Position numbers and translations under genes: made by a program
Part shown: piece by piece, positions 9,179 through 17,124 of the stretch
Position numbering within the stretch: position 1 is the first letter of the stretch
Layout: the number at the start of each line of letters is the position of its first letter
Assembly: GCF_037076345.1 (NCBI RefSeq)
Contig: NZ_AP024702.1
Location: 4,960,001 to 5,024,000, forward strand
Source: Haloferula helveola
Lineage (GTDB): Bacteria > Verrucomicrobiota > Verrucomicrobiia > Verrucomicrobiales > Akkermansiaceae
Direction of reading: 5' to 3'
DNA length: 64,000 nt
Notes under the pieces: generated by a model
Seen by the model: only the letters and a program-made list of their open reading frames with translations
What the model was told of the DNA's origin: nothing
Databases searched by the model: none

Positions 9179-9847
9179 ATGAAAATGCCGAACGATGACC
9201 ACGAGGGAGCAGCCGCTTTCTCGAACGACAACGCGATGAATGCCGAACTGGGCAGGATGCTCGTTGATGACGTGATTCCGCGACTTAGGGCGCTTGCCGC
9301 GACCTTCCCCACGGTGGGGGCGGATGATGAGGAGGAGATGCTTCAAGACGCCACGCTGCAGGCTGCACGGCTGATGCTGTCGGCCTCGCAGAAGGGCCGG
9401 ACGTTCACGGCGGGCAACATAGCCTACTTTGCCGCCAAAGCGGTCAGGAGCGGCCGCAGAAGCCACTACACGGGCCGGAGTGACGTCATGTCCCCTGGGT
9501 GCCAGCTCGATGGCGCCTGTCGCTTCACCTACCTCGATCAGGAGGTCGAGTTCGAGGAGGGGTGGACCGGAGCTCTCCATGAGGCGATTCCACTGTCCGA
9601 CTACCTGGGCAAGGGAGAAGATCCCGCGGAGGAAGCCGCCCGGAATCTCGATTGGGAATTGTTCCTCGGCTCCCACCCCGAACGTCACTGCATCGCGATC
9701 CAGGCGCTCGCGGAGGGTAGAACGATGCGGGAGGCAGGACGGTGGTGCGGCCTCAAGGATAGTGGAGCCCTCAACCTCAGAAGGAAGATTGCTGAAGACC
9801 TCGTTGAATTCTTCGGCGAGGAGGAGATTCGAGCTCTCATGCCGTAG
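9179..9847 (+). CDS. Possible sigma-70-like or HTH DNA-binding protein
   Basis: The 222-residue frame is started at ATG 9179 because the longer start at 9101 would translate the terminator. Residues 30-100 (helices around EEEMLQDATLQAARLMLSA and TAGNIAYFAAKAVRSGRRS) resemble a sigma-70 region 2 fold. The C-terminal part (CIAIQALAEGRTMREAGRWCG then ALNLRRKIAEDLVEFFG) resembles a region 4 helix-turn-helix. Resemblance is by pattern only and no motif is decisive, so the family call is tentative. No partner gene is obvious, and the next two genes run on the opposite strand. Confidence 0.5.
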   Translation: MKMPNDDHEGAAAFSNDNAMNAELGRMLVDDVIPRLRALAATFPTVGADDEEEMLQDATLQAARLMLSASQKGRTFTAGNIAYFAAKAVRSGRRSHYTGRSDVMSPGCQLDGACRFTYLDQEVEFEEGWTGALHEAIPLSDYLGKGEDPAEEAARNLDWELFLGSHPERHCIAIQALAEGRTMREAGRWCGLKDSGALNLRRKIAEDLVEFFGEEEIRALMP

Positions 9848-9876
9848 CCTTCCGGCGGCGATGATCCTCTCCCGGC

Positions 9877-10170
9877 TCAGTCCATCATCTGGTCGATGTC
9901 TCCAAAGATCACCAGGAAGATGACCAATGGTCCGAAGCCACAAAGCGCGAGCGAGAGAACCTTGAACATCGCGTCCTTCGGATCTCGCTTGGTTCTGAAG
10001 CCTGCAATGATCAGCGCGAGCAGGATCGGAACCAGCACGGCTGCCAGGAAGATCGACAGTGACTTCCAACTGTCTTCAGACCAATCGTCGATCTTCACCC
10101 AGATCAGGAAGACGATCCCCACGCCAAGAAGCGTGAAGCATCCGCCCTTGTAGATCTTCTCACCGTCCAT
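9877..10170 (-). CDS. Small membrane protein with three predicted helices
   Basis: A 97-residue hydrophobic protein. Likely membrane segments are residues 11-25 (FTLLGVGIVFLIWV), 38-58 (LSIFLAAVLVPILLALIIAGF) and 70-92 (VLSLALCGFGPLVIFLVIFG), with a basic loop FRTKRDPKD between the second and third. No family recognised. It lies 36 bp downstream of the Sel1-repeat lipoprotein on the same strand, so the two may form an envelope-located pair. Confidence 0.6.
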   Translation of the reverse strand: MDGEKIYKGGCFTLLGVGIVFLIWVKIDDWSEDSWKSLSIFLAAVLVPILLALIIAGFRTKRDPKDAMFKVLSLALCGFGPLVIFLVIFGDIDQMMD

Positions 10171-10206
10171 GGGGTCTTCCTCGATAGAGCCGCTGTGGAT
10201 TGACCA

Positions 10207-11214
10207 TTACTCAGCCTTCTTGGGCTTCCACTCCCGGCTCAGCTTCTGTGCTTCGTCGATCTGGCTGCGATCCATGACGTCCGAAAGTATTTCCCTGGCC
10301 TTCTGAGCACGATCGTCACCGGACGCTGCGGCCAGATTGAACCACATATAGGCGAGCACGGTGTCCTTTGGTACACCTGCTCCAAGCATGTAGAGACGTC
10401 CCAAGTTGGCCTGCGCGTCCGCATTTCCCTGCTCAGCGGCCCTGCGATACCAACGCACCGAGTCCTCTACATCCTGAGGGCCACTCTTGTGGCTCTCATG
10501 GAGTCGACCCAGAGCGAACTGCGCTTCTCCCAAGCCCTGGTCGGCTGCCATTCGGTACCATGCGAAGGCTTTGGGAAGGTCTTTTTCGACGCCTGACCCC
10601 AATTCGTAGCAGATTCCTAAGCAACACTGAGCTCCGGCAAGTCCTTGTTCGGCAGCTCTGCGATACCACTTCGCGGCCTCTTCCTCATCTTTCACAACGC
10701 CTTGGCCGCTATCATAGAGGGATCCAAGGATCATCTGCGGAGTGGCCTCCCCTTGCTCGGCCGCCTTGCGAAGCCACTTCGCAGCTTCGGCGTGGTCCTC
10801 GGGCACACCCATTCCGGTCATGTAGAACGTTCCCAATTGACCCTGTGCCTCGGCATTGCCTTGCTCCCCGGCCTCCCGGAACCATCTGGCAGCCTCGCCG
10901 GGATCGGCAGGCACGCCTTCCCCTGCCGCGTAGGCTAAGCCGAGCACGCACTGTGCGTCGGCGTGGCCTTGCGATGCGGCCTTGAGAAACCATTCCACTG
11001 CCTTCGACGGATCTGCCGTGACCCCGTCCCCATCCTTGTATCGCAGTCCTTCTCTGAACTCGGCTTCGGCACCTACTGGCTCGCTGGATGGCTCGCTGGA
11101 GATTTCGTCCTTCGATCCGCAGCTCAAGCAAAGGACTGAGAGCAGTAGGGAAAGGGCGACGCCCCCGCCCTTGAAGGTGGCCAATGCGATCGGGGCAAGT
11201 CGGGCGGCATTCAT
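10207..11214 (-). CDS. Sel1-repeat lipoprotein
   Basis: The ATG at 11214 gives 335 residues beginning with a lipoprotein signal whose lipobox is LCLSC (Cys near residue 32); longer starts would overlap the divergent regulator. From about residue 50 to 310 the chain is six to seven tandem Sel1/TPR-like repeats of about 36 residues, recognisable from recurring A..WF/YRKAAEQG.A.AQ..LG..Y..G.GV blocks. Sel1 proteins act as scaffolds for protein-protein contacts, here at the membrane. A small membrane protein lies downstream and an XRE regulator is divergently placed. A part in island maintenance or defence is possible but unproven. Confidence 0.85.
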   Translation of the reverse strand: MNAARLAPIALATFKGGGVALSLLLSVLCLSCGSKDEISSEPSSEPVGAEAEFREGLRYKDGDGVTADPSKAVEWFLKAASQGHADAQCVLGLAYAAGEGVPADPGEAARWFREAGEQGNAEAQGQLGTFYMTGMGVPEDHAEAAKWLRKAAEQGEATPQMILGSLYDSGQGVVKDEEEAAKWYRRAAEQGLAGAQCCLGICYELGSGVEKDLPKAFAWYRMAADQGLGEAQFALGRLHESHKSGPQDVEDSVRWYRRAAEQGNADAQANLGRLYMLGAGVPKDTVLAYMWFNLAAASGDDRAQKAREILSDVMDRSQIDEAQKLSREWKPKKAE

Positions 11215-11287
11215 TGGGTGCCAGATTGACGAGTTGTAGCTCCTGTTACAACCACAACCGTCTCTATCGCCCTCTACAAGCTGGGGG

Positions 11288-11518
11288 GTGAAAGAGGAGG
11301 AAGCCGATACCCGAGTCGCTGAGATCGTCTCCAGACTGAAAGCACGGCGGGAGAGTCTGGGCATGTCCTTGAGCCGGCTGTCCGAGCTGGCAGGGATGAG
11401 CCACGTCGGAATCCTCCAGATTGAAAGCGGTGAGCGGAGCCCGCAGCTTCGGACCATCATCAAGTTGGCAGCGGCACTGGATCTGAAGCTGGCCAAGCTG
11501 TTCTCAGGTCTGGACTGA
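11288..11518 (+). CDS. XRE-family transcriptional regulator
   Basis: A 76-residue protein from a GTG start at 11288, consisting almost wholly of one Cro/C1-type helix-turn-helix (VSRLKARRESLGMSLSRLSELAG, then SHVGILQIESGERSPQLRTIIKLAAALDL). It is divergent from the Sel1 lipoprotein gene. The 73-bp spacer carries an interrupted inverted repeat TTGTA/TACAA near 11232-11249 that could be its operator. It is likely a local repressor of the Sel1 gene and possibly of the gene train starting at 12033, since it is the closest regulator upstream. Confidence 0.8.
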   Translation: MKEEEADTRVAEIVSRLKARRESLGMSLSRLSELAGMSHVGILQIESGERSPQLRTIIKLAAALDLKLAKLFSGLD

Positions 11519-12032
11519 CTTCCGGATGTGGCGGGGAAAGCCTTCCCCTCGGACCTACTTCGTGCGGTCCTACCCCTTCGAGCGGGGGCTACCCCCGCAA
11601 CGCCCCCAGGAGACAGTCAGGCTGGTCAAGAGACAGTGTCCGGAGGCCTCGCTCGTTCCTCGCTCCGGATCAGGTCACAGACTCTTTCCGGCGCAGGATA
11701 GGGAAGGCGGACCTGATCCCGCTGCGCGGGACACGTCCCGGGCTCCGCACCCCGGCTCCGGGAGCCCTTGACCGCGGATTCCTGCCCCCCTGGACCCCGC
11801 CTCAACTGCCGAAGCCAACCGTCTCCGGCCCCTCGTGAGGCTGCCAAGGGGACCTCCCCGGTAAAGGGCTGTCCTCGCCCAGCCGATCCGTGCGCGTATC
11901 GCGCCCCGGCACAGCATCGGGTTGACCCTGCAGGGCCGACCATTCCAACCTCCCTGCAGACTGGGACTTTCCCTCTGTCACGTAGAGTGGCGGCATGACC
12001 AGAGCGTCCCGTTTATCCCCCGAGGCCTTCGA
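11519..12032. other. Highly structured non-coding region before the defence gene train
   Basis: About 510 bp without a credible gene. It is rich in inverted repeats: GGATCAGGTC (11667-11676) with GACCTGATCC (11710-11719), a perfect 10-bp stem; CTGCAGGG (11928-11935) with CCCTGCAG (11952-11959); GGGCTCC/GGAGCCC pairs around 11740-11768; and a directly repeated CCTCGCT near 11647-11665. Such density is seen in replication or transfer origins, structured RNAs and attenuators. The region directly precedes the helicase gene, so it probably contains that operon's promoter; no clear -35/-10 pair stood out. Confidence 0.55.
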
Positions 12033-15000
12033 GTGAACACAATCGACAACGTCAACGACCTCCTGGGTGACGATCTCAAGAGGACGGTCCAACCCGGAGC
12101 AAAGCTCCGAATCGCAGCCTCCTGCTTCTCGATCTACGCCTACGAGGCCCTGAAGGAGGAGCTGGCACAGGTTGAGTCGGTGGAGTTCATCTTCACCTCG
12201 CCGACCTTCGTGCACGGTGAGGCGACGGACAAGCTACCGAAGGAGAGGCGGGAGTTCTTCATCCCAAAGCTGGAGCGGGAGCGGAGCCTCTACGGGACCG
12301 AATTCGAGATTCAGCTCCGCAACAGGCTGACCCAGCGGGCCATCGCCCGGGAGTGTGCCGAGTGGATTCGCGGCAAGGCCACCTTCCGGTCGAACGCCAC
12401 GAAGTCGTCCATGCAGCAGATGGCATGCGTGGAGGGGGACGGCCAGGAGCCGGTCGTATATTTCCCTCTTCAGGGCTTTACTGCGGTGGACCTCGGCTAC
12501 CAGCAGGGCAACGCCCTCTCGAACATCGTCAACAAGTTCACCGGATCGCCGTTCACCGACGGCTACCTGCGGCTATTCGAGCAAATCTGGAATGACCGGG
12601 AGAAGCTTGAAGACGTGACCGAGCAGGTCTGCGACCACATCGCCGGAGTCTATTCGGAGAACTCCCCTGAGCGGATCTACTTCGTGATGCTCTACAACAT
12701 CTTCACGGAGTTCCTCGAGGACATCACGGAGGATGTGATGCCCAACGATCGGACAGGCTACCAAGACTCGGTCGTCTGGCGGAAGCTCTTCAATTTCCAG
12801 CGTGATGCTGCGGTGGGAATCATCAATAAGCTGGAAACCTTCAACGGCTGCATCCTCGCCGACAGCGTCGGCCTCGGGAAGACCTTCGCAGCACTTGCCG
12901 TGATCAAATACTACGAGCTTAGGAACAAGTCCGTTCTCGTGCTTTGCCCGAAGAAGCTCGCCGACAACTGGCTGACCTACAACCACAACCTCAAGACGAA
13001 CGTCTTGGCTGGCGACCGGCTGAACTACGATGTCCTGAATCACACCGACCTCCAACGGAAAAGCGGATACTCCCACGGCACCCCCCTCAAGCAGGTCAAC
13101 TGGGGCAACTACGACCTCGTGGTGATCGATGAATCCCACAATTTCCGGAACAACAACCCGGGCGAGGAAGAGCGGAAGTCCCGCTACGAGCTACTGATGG
13201 AGCAAGTGATCCGGGCCGGCGTACAGACAAAGGTCCTGATGCTTTCCGCCACCCCGGTGAACAACCGTTTCTCGGATCTGCGAAACCAGCTCGCCCTGGC
13301 CTACGAGGGTGAATCGGAGAAGCTCAGTTCCAAGCTCAAGACCAAGAACAGCATTGAGGAGATCTTCCGGCAGGCTCAGGCGGCGTTCACCCGGTGGAGC
13401 AAGATGCCGGCAGAGGAGCGGACACCGGAGGCCATTCTCAAGGCCCTCGACTTCGAGTTCTTCGAGCTGCTCGACAGCGTCACGATCGCCCGCTCCCGGA
13501 AGCACATCGAGGCCTATTACGATACAGCTGACATCGGAACCTTCCCTGAGCGCCGACCGCCTGTCGCGTTTCACCCGCCGCTGACGACGAGGGACGACGT
13601 CGATGGCTTCGACGAGATCTACGATCAGCTCACCCAGCTTGATCTCGCCGTCTACACGCCCGCAGAATACCTTCTCCCGAGTCGGCGGTCGAAATACGAG
13701 CAGGCCTACAGTGACGATCTCGAGGGAATTTCCCGCAACGTGAGTCTCGAGGGCCAGCAGAAGGGCATCCGAGCCCTGATGACGGTCAACCTTTTGAAGC
13801 GCCTTGAAAGCTCCGTCCAGGCCTTCCGAATCACCCTCGGTAAGCTGGAGGCCAATCACCGGAAGCTGCTCAAGCAGATCGCGGACTTCCAAGCGGGCAA
13901 CCGTTCGACGCTCTCGGTGTCTGGCATCGATGCCGAGAGCTTCGATCCGGATGACGACGAGCTCCCCGATCCCGACGAAATGACCTTGGGGGGCAAGAGT
14001 CAGATCGCGCTCGAGGACCTCGACTTGCCGTCATGGAAGCGGGCCATGGAGAACGACCAGTCGGTGATCCTCGCCCTGATTGCCGAGATGGAGAAGGTTA
14101 CTCCCGAGCATGACGCCAAGCTCCAGCACCTTCTCCAGCAGATTAGCTCGAAGGTCCAGTCACCCATCAATCCTGGTAATCGGAAGGTGCTTATCTTCAC
14201 CGCTTTCGCCGATACCGCCGACTACCTCTACGAGAACATCGCAAAGCGACACCTGCAGAAGTTCGGCCTCCACACCGGAAAGATCACCGGGACCACCAGT
14301 CCGAAGACCACCCTCGGCCAGGGTTACGACTTTCAGGACGTCATGACCCTTTTCTCGCCGATCTCGAAGGAGAAGGCGCTCGTAATGCCTGACGAGGAGG
14401 GCGTCATCGATCTTGTCATAGGAACCGACTGCATCTCGGAGGGTCAGAACCTTCAGGACTGCGATTACCTGATCAACTACGACATTCACTGGAATCCGGT
14501 ACGCATCATCCAGCGATTCGGCCGCATCGACCGGATCGGCTCCCCCAATGCGTGCATCCAGCTTGTCAACTACTGGCCGGACATCTCGCTCGATGAGTAC
14601 ATCAACCTCAAGGAGCGGGTGGAGAACCGCATGGTGATCGTCGACGTCACCGGCACGGGCAGTGACAACGTTCTCGACCCAAAGGCAAACGAGGTCTCCT
14701 ACCGAAAAGAGCAGCTTCGCCGCCTCCAGGAGGAGGTTATCGACATGGAGGACCTCAAGACGGGAATCTCGATCACCGACCTCGGCTTGAACGATTTCCG
14801 CATGGATCTCGTCAGCTACGTGAAGGAACACGGCGACCCCAGCCGCACGCCCAACGGCCTGCACGCCATCGTGCCTGCGAATCCCGAGCGCGGACTCGTG
14901 CCCGGGGTGCTCTTCACCCTCCGCAACCGGGAAGACGGAGTGAACATCGATCACCAGAACCGGCTCCACCCTTACTACCTCGTCTTCATCAGTGATGACG

Positions 15001-15308
15001 GGCAGGTTGTCACCCGTCACACTGAGGTGAAACGACTGCTCGATCTCGCTCGGACCGCCTGTAAGGGGAGGGGAGAGCCCTACGCCGATCTCTGCCGTCG
15101 TTTCAATGCGGCCACGAAAGACGGCCGGGACATGAGTCGCTACTCCGGTCTGCTCGATGATGCCATCCGCTCGATGATCGACGTGAAAGAAGAGGGCGAC
15201 ATCGACAGCCTGTTCCAGCCGGGCAAGACCACGGCGCTTGTCGATTCGATTTCCGGCCTCGACGACTTCGAGCTGATCTCCTTCCTGGTCGTTCAGCCAG
15301 CGGATTGA
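12033..15308 (+). CDS. SNF2-type helicase with N-terminal PLD-like domain
   Basis: A 1091-residue superfamily 2 translocase, first gene of the defence train. The GTG at 12033 (VNTIDNVNDLLGDDL) is chosen because upstream sequence reads through the structured region. Residues 20-200 look like a phospholipase D-type fold (LRIAASCFSIYAYEALKEEL, NIVNKFTGSPFTDGYLRLFEQIW), but I do not see the HxK catalytic motif. Helicase motifs are clear: motif I ADSVGLGKT (about 276-284), motif II DESH (about 366), motif III LSATPVNN, motif V TDCISEGQNL and motif VI QRFGRIDRIGS (about 827). The stop overlaps the region of the next gene's start. It probably moves on DNA as a sensor or loader for the system. Confidence 0.9.
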   Translation: MNTIDNVNDLLGDDLKRTVQPGAKLRIAASCFSIYAYEALKEELAQVESVEFIFTSPTFVHGEATDKLPKERREFFIPKLERERSLYGTEFEIQLRNRLTQRAIARECAEWIRGKATFRSNATKSSMQQMACVEGDGQEPVVYFPLQGFTAVDLGYQQGNALSNIVNKFTGSPFTDGYLRLFEQIWNDREKLEDVTEQVCDHIAGVYSENSPERIYFVMLYNIFTEFLEDITEDVMPNDRTGYQDSVVWRKLFNFQRDAAVGIINKLETFNGCILADSVGLGKTFAALAVIKYYELRNKSVLVLCPKKLADNWLTYNHNLKTNVLAGDRLNYDVLNHTDLQRKSGYSHGTPLKQVNWGNYDLVVIDESHNFRNNNPGEEERKSRYELLMEQVIRAGVQTKVLMLSATPVNNRFSDLRNQLALAYEGESEKLSSKLKTKNSIEEIFRQAQAAFTRWSKMPAEERTPEAILKALDFEFFELLDSVTIARSRKHIEAYYDTADIGTFPERRPPVAFHPPLTTRDDVDGFDEIYDQLTQLDLAVYTPAEYLLPSRRSKYEQAYSDDLEGISRNVSLEGQQKGIRALMTVNLLKRLESSVQAFRITLGKLEANHRKLLKQIADFQAGNRSTLSVSGIDAESFDPDDDELPDPDEMTLGGKSQIALEDLDLPSWKRAMENDQSVILALIAEMEKVTPEHDAKLQHLLQQISSKVQSPINPGNRKVLIFTAFADTADYLYENIAKRHLQKFGLHTGKITGTTSPKTTLGQGYDFQDVMTLFSPISKEKALVMPDEEGVIDLVIGTDCISEGQNLQDCDYLINYDIHWNPVRIIQRFGRIDRIGSPNACIQLVNYWPDISLDEYINLKERVENRMVIVDVTGTGSDNVLDPKANEVSYRKEQLRRLQEEVIDMEDLKTGISITDLGLNDFRMDLVSYVKEHGDPSRTPNGLHAIVPANPERGLVPGVLFTLRNREDGVNIDHQNRLHPYYLVFISDDGQVVTRHTEVKRLLDLARTACKGRGEPYADLCRRFNAATKDGRDMSRYSGLLDDAIRSMIDVKEEGDIDSLFQPGKTTALVDSISGLDDFELISFLVVQPAD

Positions 15309-15313
15309 TCCCT

Positions 15314-15970
15314 ATGTTCGCCTTTCCCCAGAAAACCGCGTTCGGGAAAATCATCCCCAAATCCCGGATCTATGCCCATGCCGAACCGAGCCGGCGCGTC
15401 CGCGAACTGTTCACCTCTCAAGTCGCCGAGATTCGCTGGGCCCACAAGCTGTCCCGCGAGACCCTGAACCTGCCTGAAACCGCAGGGGTTCCGGAAATCG
15501 AGATCTTCGAGATCCGGCTCAAGACGCCGACGCTCGACGACGCCGTCCTCGAGGCCATCGACCGGGCCATTCCCTATCCGATAGTCCATCGACTACGTTC
15601 GGAGCAGGGAGTCGCCCATAGTGCGGCCTTCAAGCGCCCGAGCGAGGTGGACTCAAGCCAATGGGTCGTGGGCTCCCGGTTCACCTCGGAGTTCCGGCCG
15701 CCCCCGGAGGACCTGCCGGCCTTGCCCACCGTTCTCGACCTCGGCCACCTCTACGGCGCCCTCATGGCGGGCCTGATGCCCCTCCCGGCCCGCAAGCGCG
15801 AGCCACTCGGAGACCAAGTCGCCCGCTGCGAGCGGTTCCGAATCCTGAAGCGGCAGGTCGATCAGCTCACATCCCGGATCCGCCGAGAAAGGCAGTTCAA
15901 CCGCAAAGTCGCCTTCAATCAGGAGCTGAAGCCCTTGAAGGCTGAGTTGGAGGCCCTCTCAGCTCCCTGA
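15314..15970 (+). CDS. DUF4391 family protein
   Basis: A 218-residue protein; ATG 15314 gives the typical family N-terminus MFAFPQKTAFGKIIPKSRIY. The run ELFTSQVAEIRWAHKLSRET, EIEIFEIRLKTPTLDDAVLE and AIDRAIPYPIVHRL is characteristic of DUF4391. The C-terminal helix (QVDQLTSRIRRERQFNRKVAFN) is probably a coiled coil. Members of this family are, as far as I recall, habitually encoded between an SNF2-like helicase and a Mod-type methyltransferase; the biochemical role is unknown. Here it follows the helicase by 5 bp, but a 149-bp gap and an AAA/protease pair separate it from the methyltransferase. Confidence 0.85.
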   Translation: MFAFPQKTAFGKIIPKSRIYAHAEPSRRVRELFTSQVAEIRWAHKLSRETLNLPETAGVPEIEIFEIRLKTPTLDDAVLEAIDRAIPYPIVHRLRSEQGVAHSAAFKRPSEVDSSQWVVGSRFTSEFRPPPEDLPALPTVLDLGHLYGALMAGLMPLPARKREPLGDQVARCERFRILKRQVDQLTSRIRRERQFNRKVAFNQELKPLKAELEALSAP

Positions 15971-16119
15971 CGCCAACCGAAGAGTGACCCGCTTTTTCCG
16001 ATCAAAACTTGCAGCCCCCCCCTGCATTTGTCCCATCCTCAGTGGCAGATTCTGCTCGAATGGTCGGTAGGATTATTCAAGGTTCCTTTAGCTCCCGAAT
16101 TGCAGGAAAACACCCCTTT

Positions 16120-17103
16120 ATGGCTACCGCTTCCCAGATCAAAGCCCTCTTGACCAGCCACTCCACGGGCGACAACGAGCGTTTTCATGCGGTCGCACTC
16201 CAACTCGCCGCGGCCGAGGCCCGGAAGGGCCACCAGAAGCTCGCCGACGAGATCCGGGAGCTGGTGAACGAGGCACGACGCAAGGCCCAGTCCGAATCGG
16301 CCTTCCAAAAGGTCCACAGCCTGGCCACGCCCCAAGGTGAGGCTGGGGAGCTGCTCGAACCCACTGAGACCCACCTTCACATCTCCGACCTCGTCCTCGA
16401 GGACTCGCTGCGGGAGCGGATCGAACGAATCGTCCAGGAGCAGAAGAACCTCAGCAGGTTGAAGGAGCGGAATCTCCGGCCCCGCCAACGGCTCCTTTTC
16501 ACCGGACCGCCCGGGTGTGGAAAGACGATCACCGCCTCGGCACTTGCGAACGAGCTTCGACTCCCGCTTTTCGTCGTGCGTCTCGACTCCCTGATCAGCC
16601 GCTACCTCGGCGAATCCCTCTCCAAGCTGCGTCTCATCTTCGAGGCGGCGGAGCGGCACCGGGCGGTCTACCTCTTCGACGAATTCGACAGCATCGGCTA
16701 CACCCGGGACGCCGCTGGCGACGTGGGGGAAATGCGGCGGGTGCTGAATGCCTTCCTCGTCTTCATTGAGAAGATGAAGAGCAACAGCCTGGTGATTGCG
16801 GCCACGAATTACGGAAGGCGACTCGATCCGGCACTCTTCCGCCGGTTTGATGATCTCGTGGAATTCGGGCTCCCTGAGCCACCCCAGATCCGGGAGACCA
16901 TCGAACGTCTGCTGAGGGATGTCGCGAAGGAAAAGCTCGTCTGGAAACGGATCCAACCCGCCGCCAAGGGGCTCAGCTATGCGGAGATTACCCGGGCTAC
17001 CGAGGAGGCGATCAAGGGGATGCTCATTCACGACCTGCCCAAGGTCACCAACGATGCCCTTTACGGGGCACTCACCGAAAGGAGACTTCACCTCAACCAT
17101 TGA
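16120..17103 (+). CDS. AAA+ ATPase partnered with the subtilisin-like protease
   Basis: A 327-residue single-domain AAA+ protein (ATG at 16120 after a GCAGGAAAA ribosome-binding site). An N-terminal helical region of about 95 residues precedes the ATPase core: Walker A GPPGCGKT (129-136), Walker B YLFDEFDS (Asp187/Glu188), sensor 1 AATNY and arginine finger RRFDD (about 240). The pore-proximal segment SLISRYLGESLSKLR places it with classic-clade (FtsH/Cdc48-like) ATPases. The protease gene starts 21 bp later, so this ATPase probably unfolds or gates substrates for it. Paired AAA ATPase/subtilase genes recur in defence-type islands. Confidence 0.9.
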   Translation: MATASQIKALLTSHSTGDNERFHAVALQLAAAEARKGHQKLADEIRELVNEARRKAQSESAFQKVHSLATPQGEAGELLEPTETHLHISDLVLEDSLRERIERIVQEQKNLSRLKERNLRPRQRLLFTGPPGCGKTITASALANELRLPLFVVRLDSLISRYLGESLSKLRLIFEAAERHRAVYLFDEFDSIGYTRDAAGDVGEMRRVLNAFLVFIEKMKSNSLVIAATNYGRRLDPALFRRFDDLVEFGLPEPPQIRETIERLLRDVAKEKLVWKRIQPAAKGLSYAEITRATEEAIKGMLIHDLPKVTNDALYGALTERRLHLNH

Positions 17104-17124
17104 GTCGTCAGATAAGTCTCCCCC

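Noticed and set aside
11526-11943. Short frames in the structured region before the helicase
   Set aside because: They are Pro/Arg-rich, occur on both strands at the same place and follow inverted repeats instead of codon patterns.
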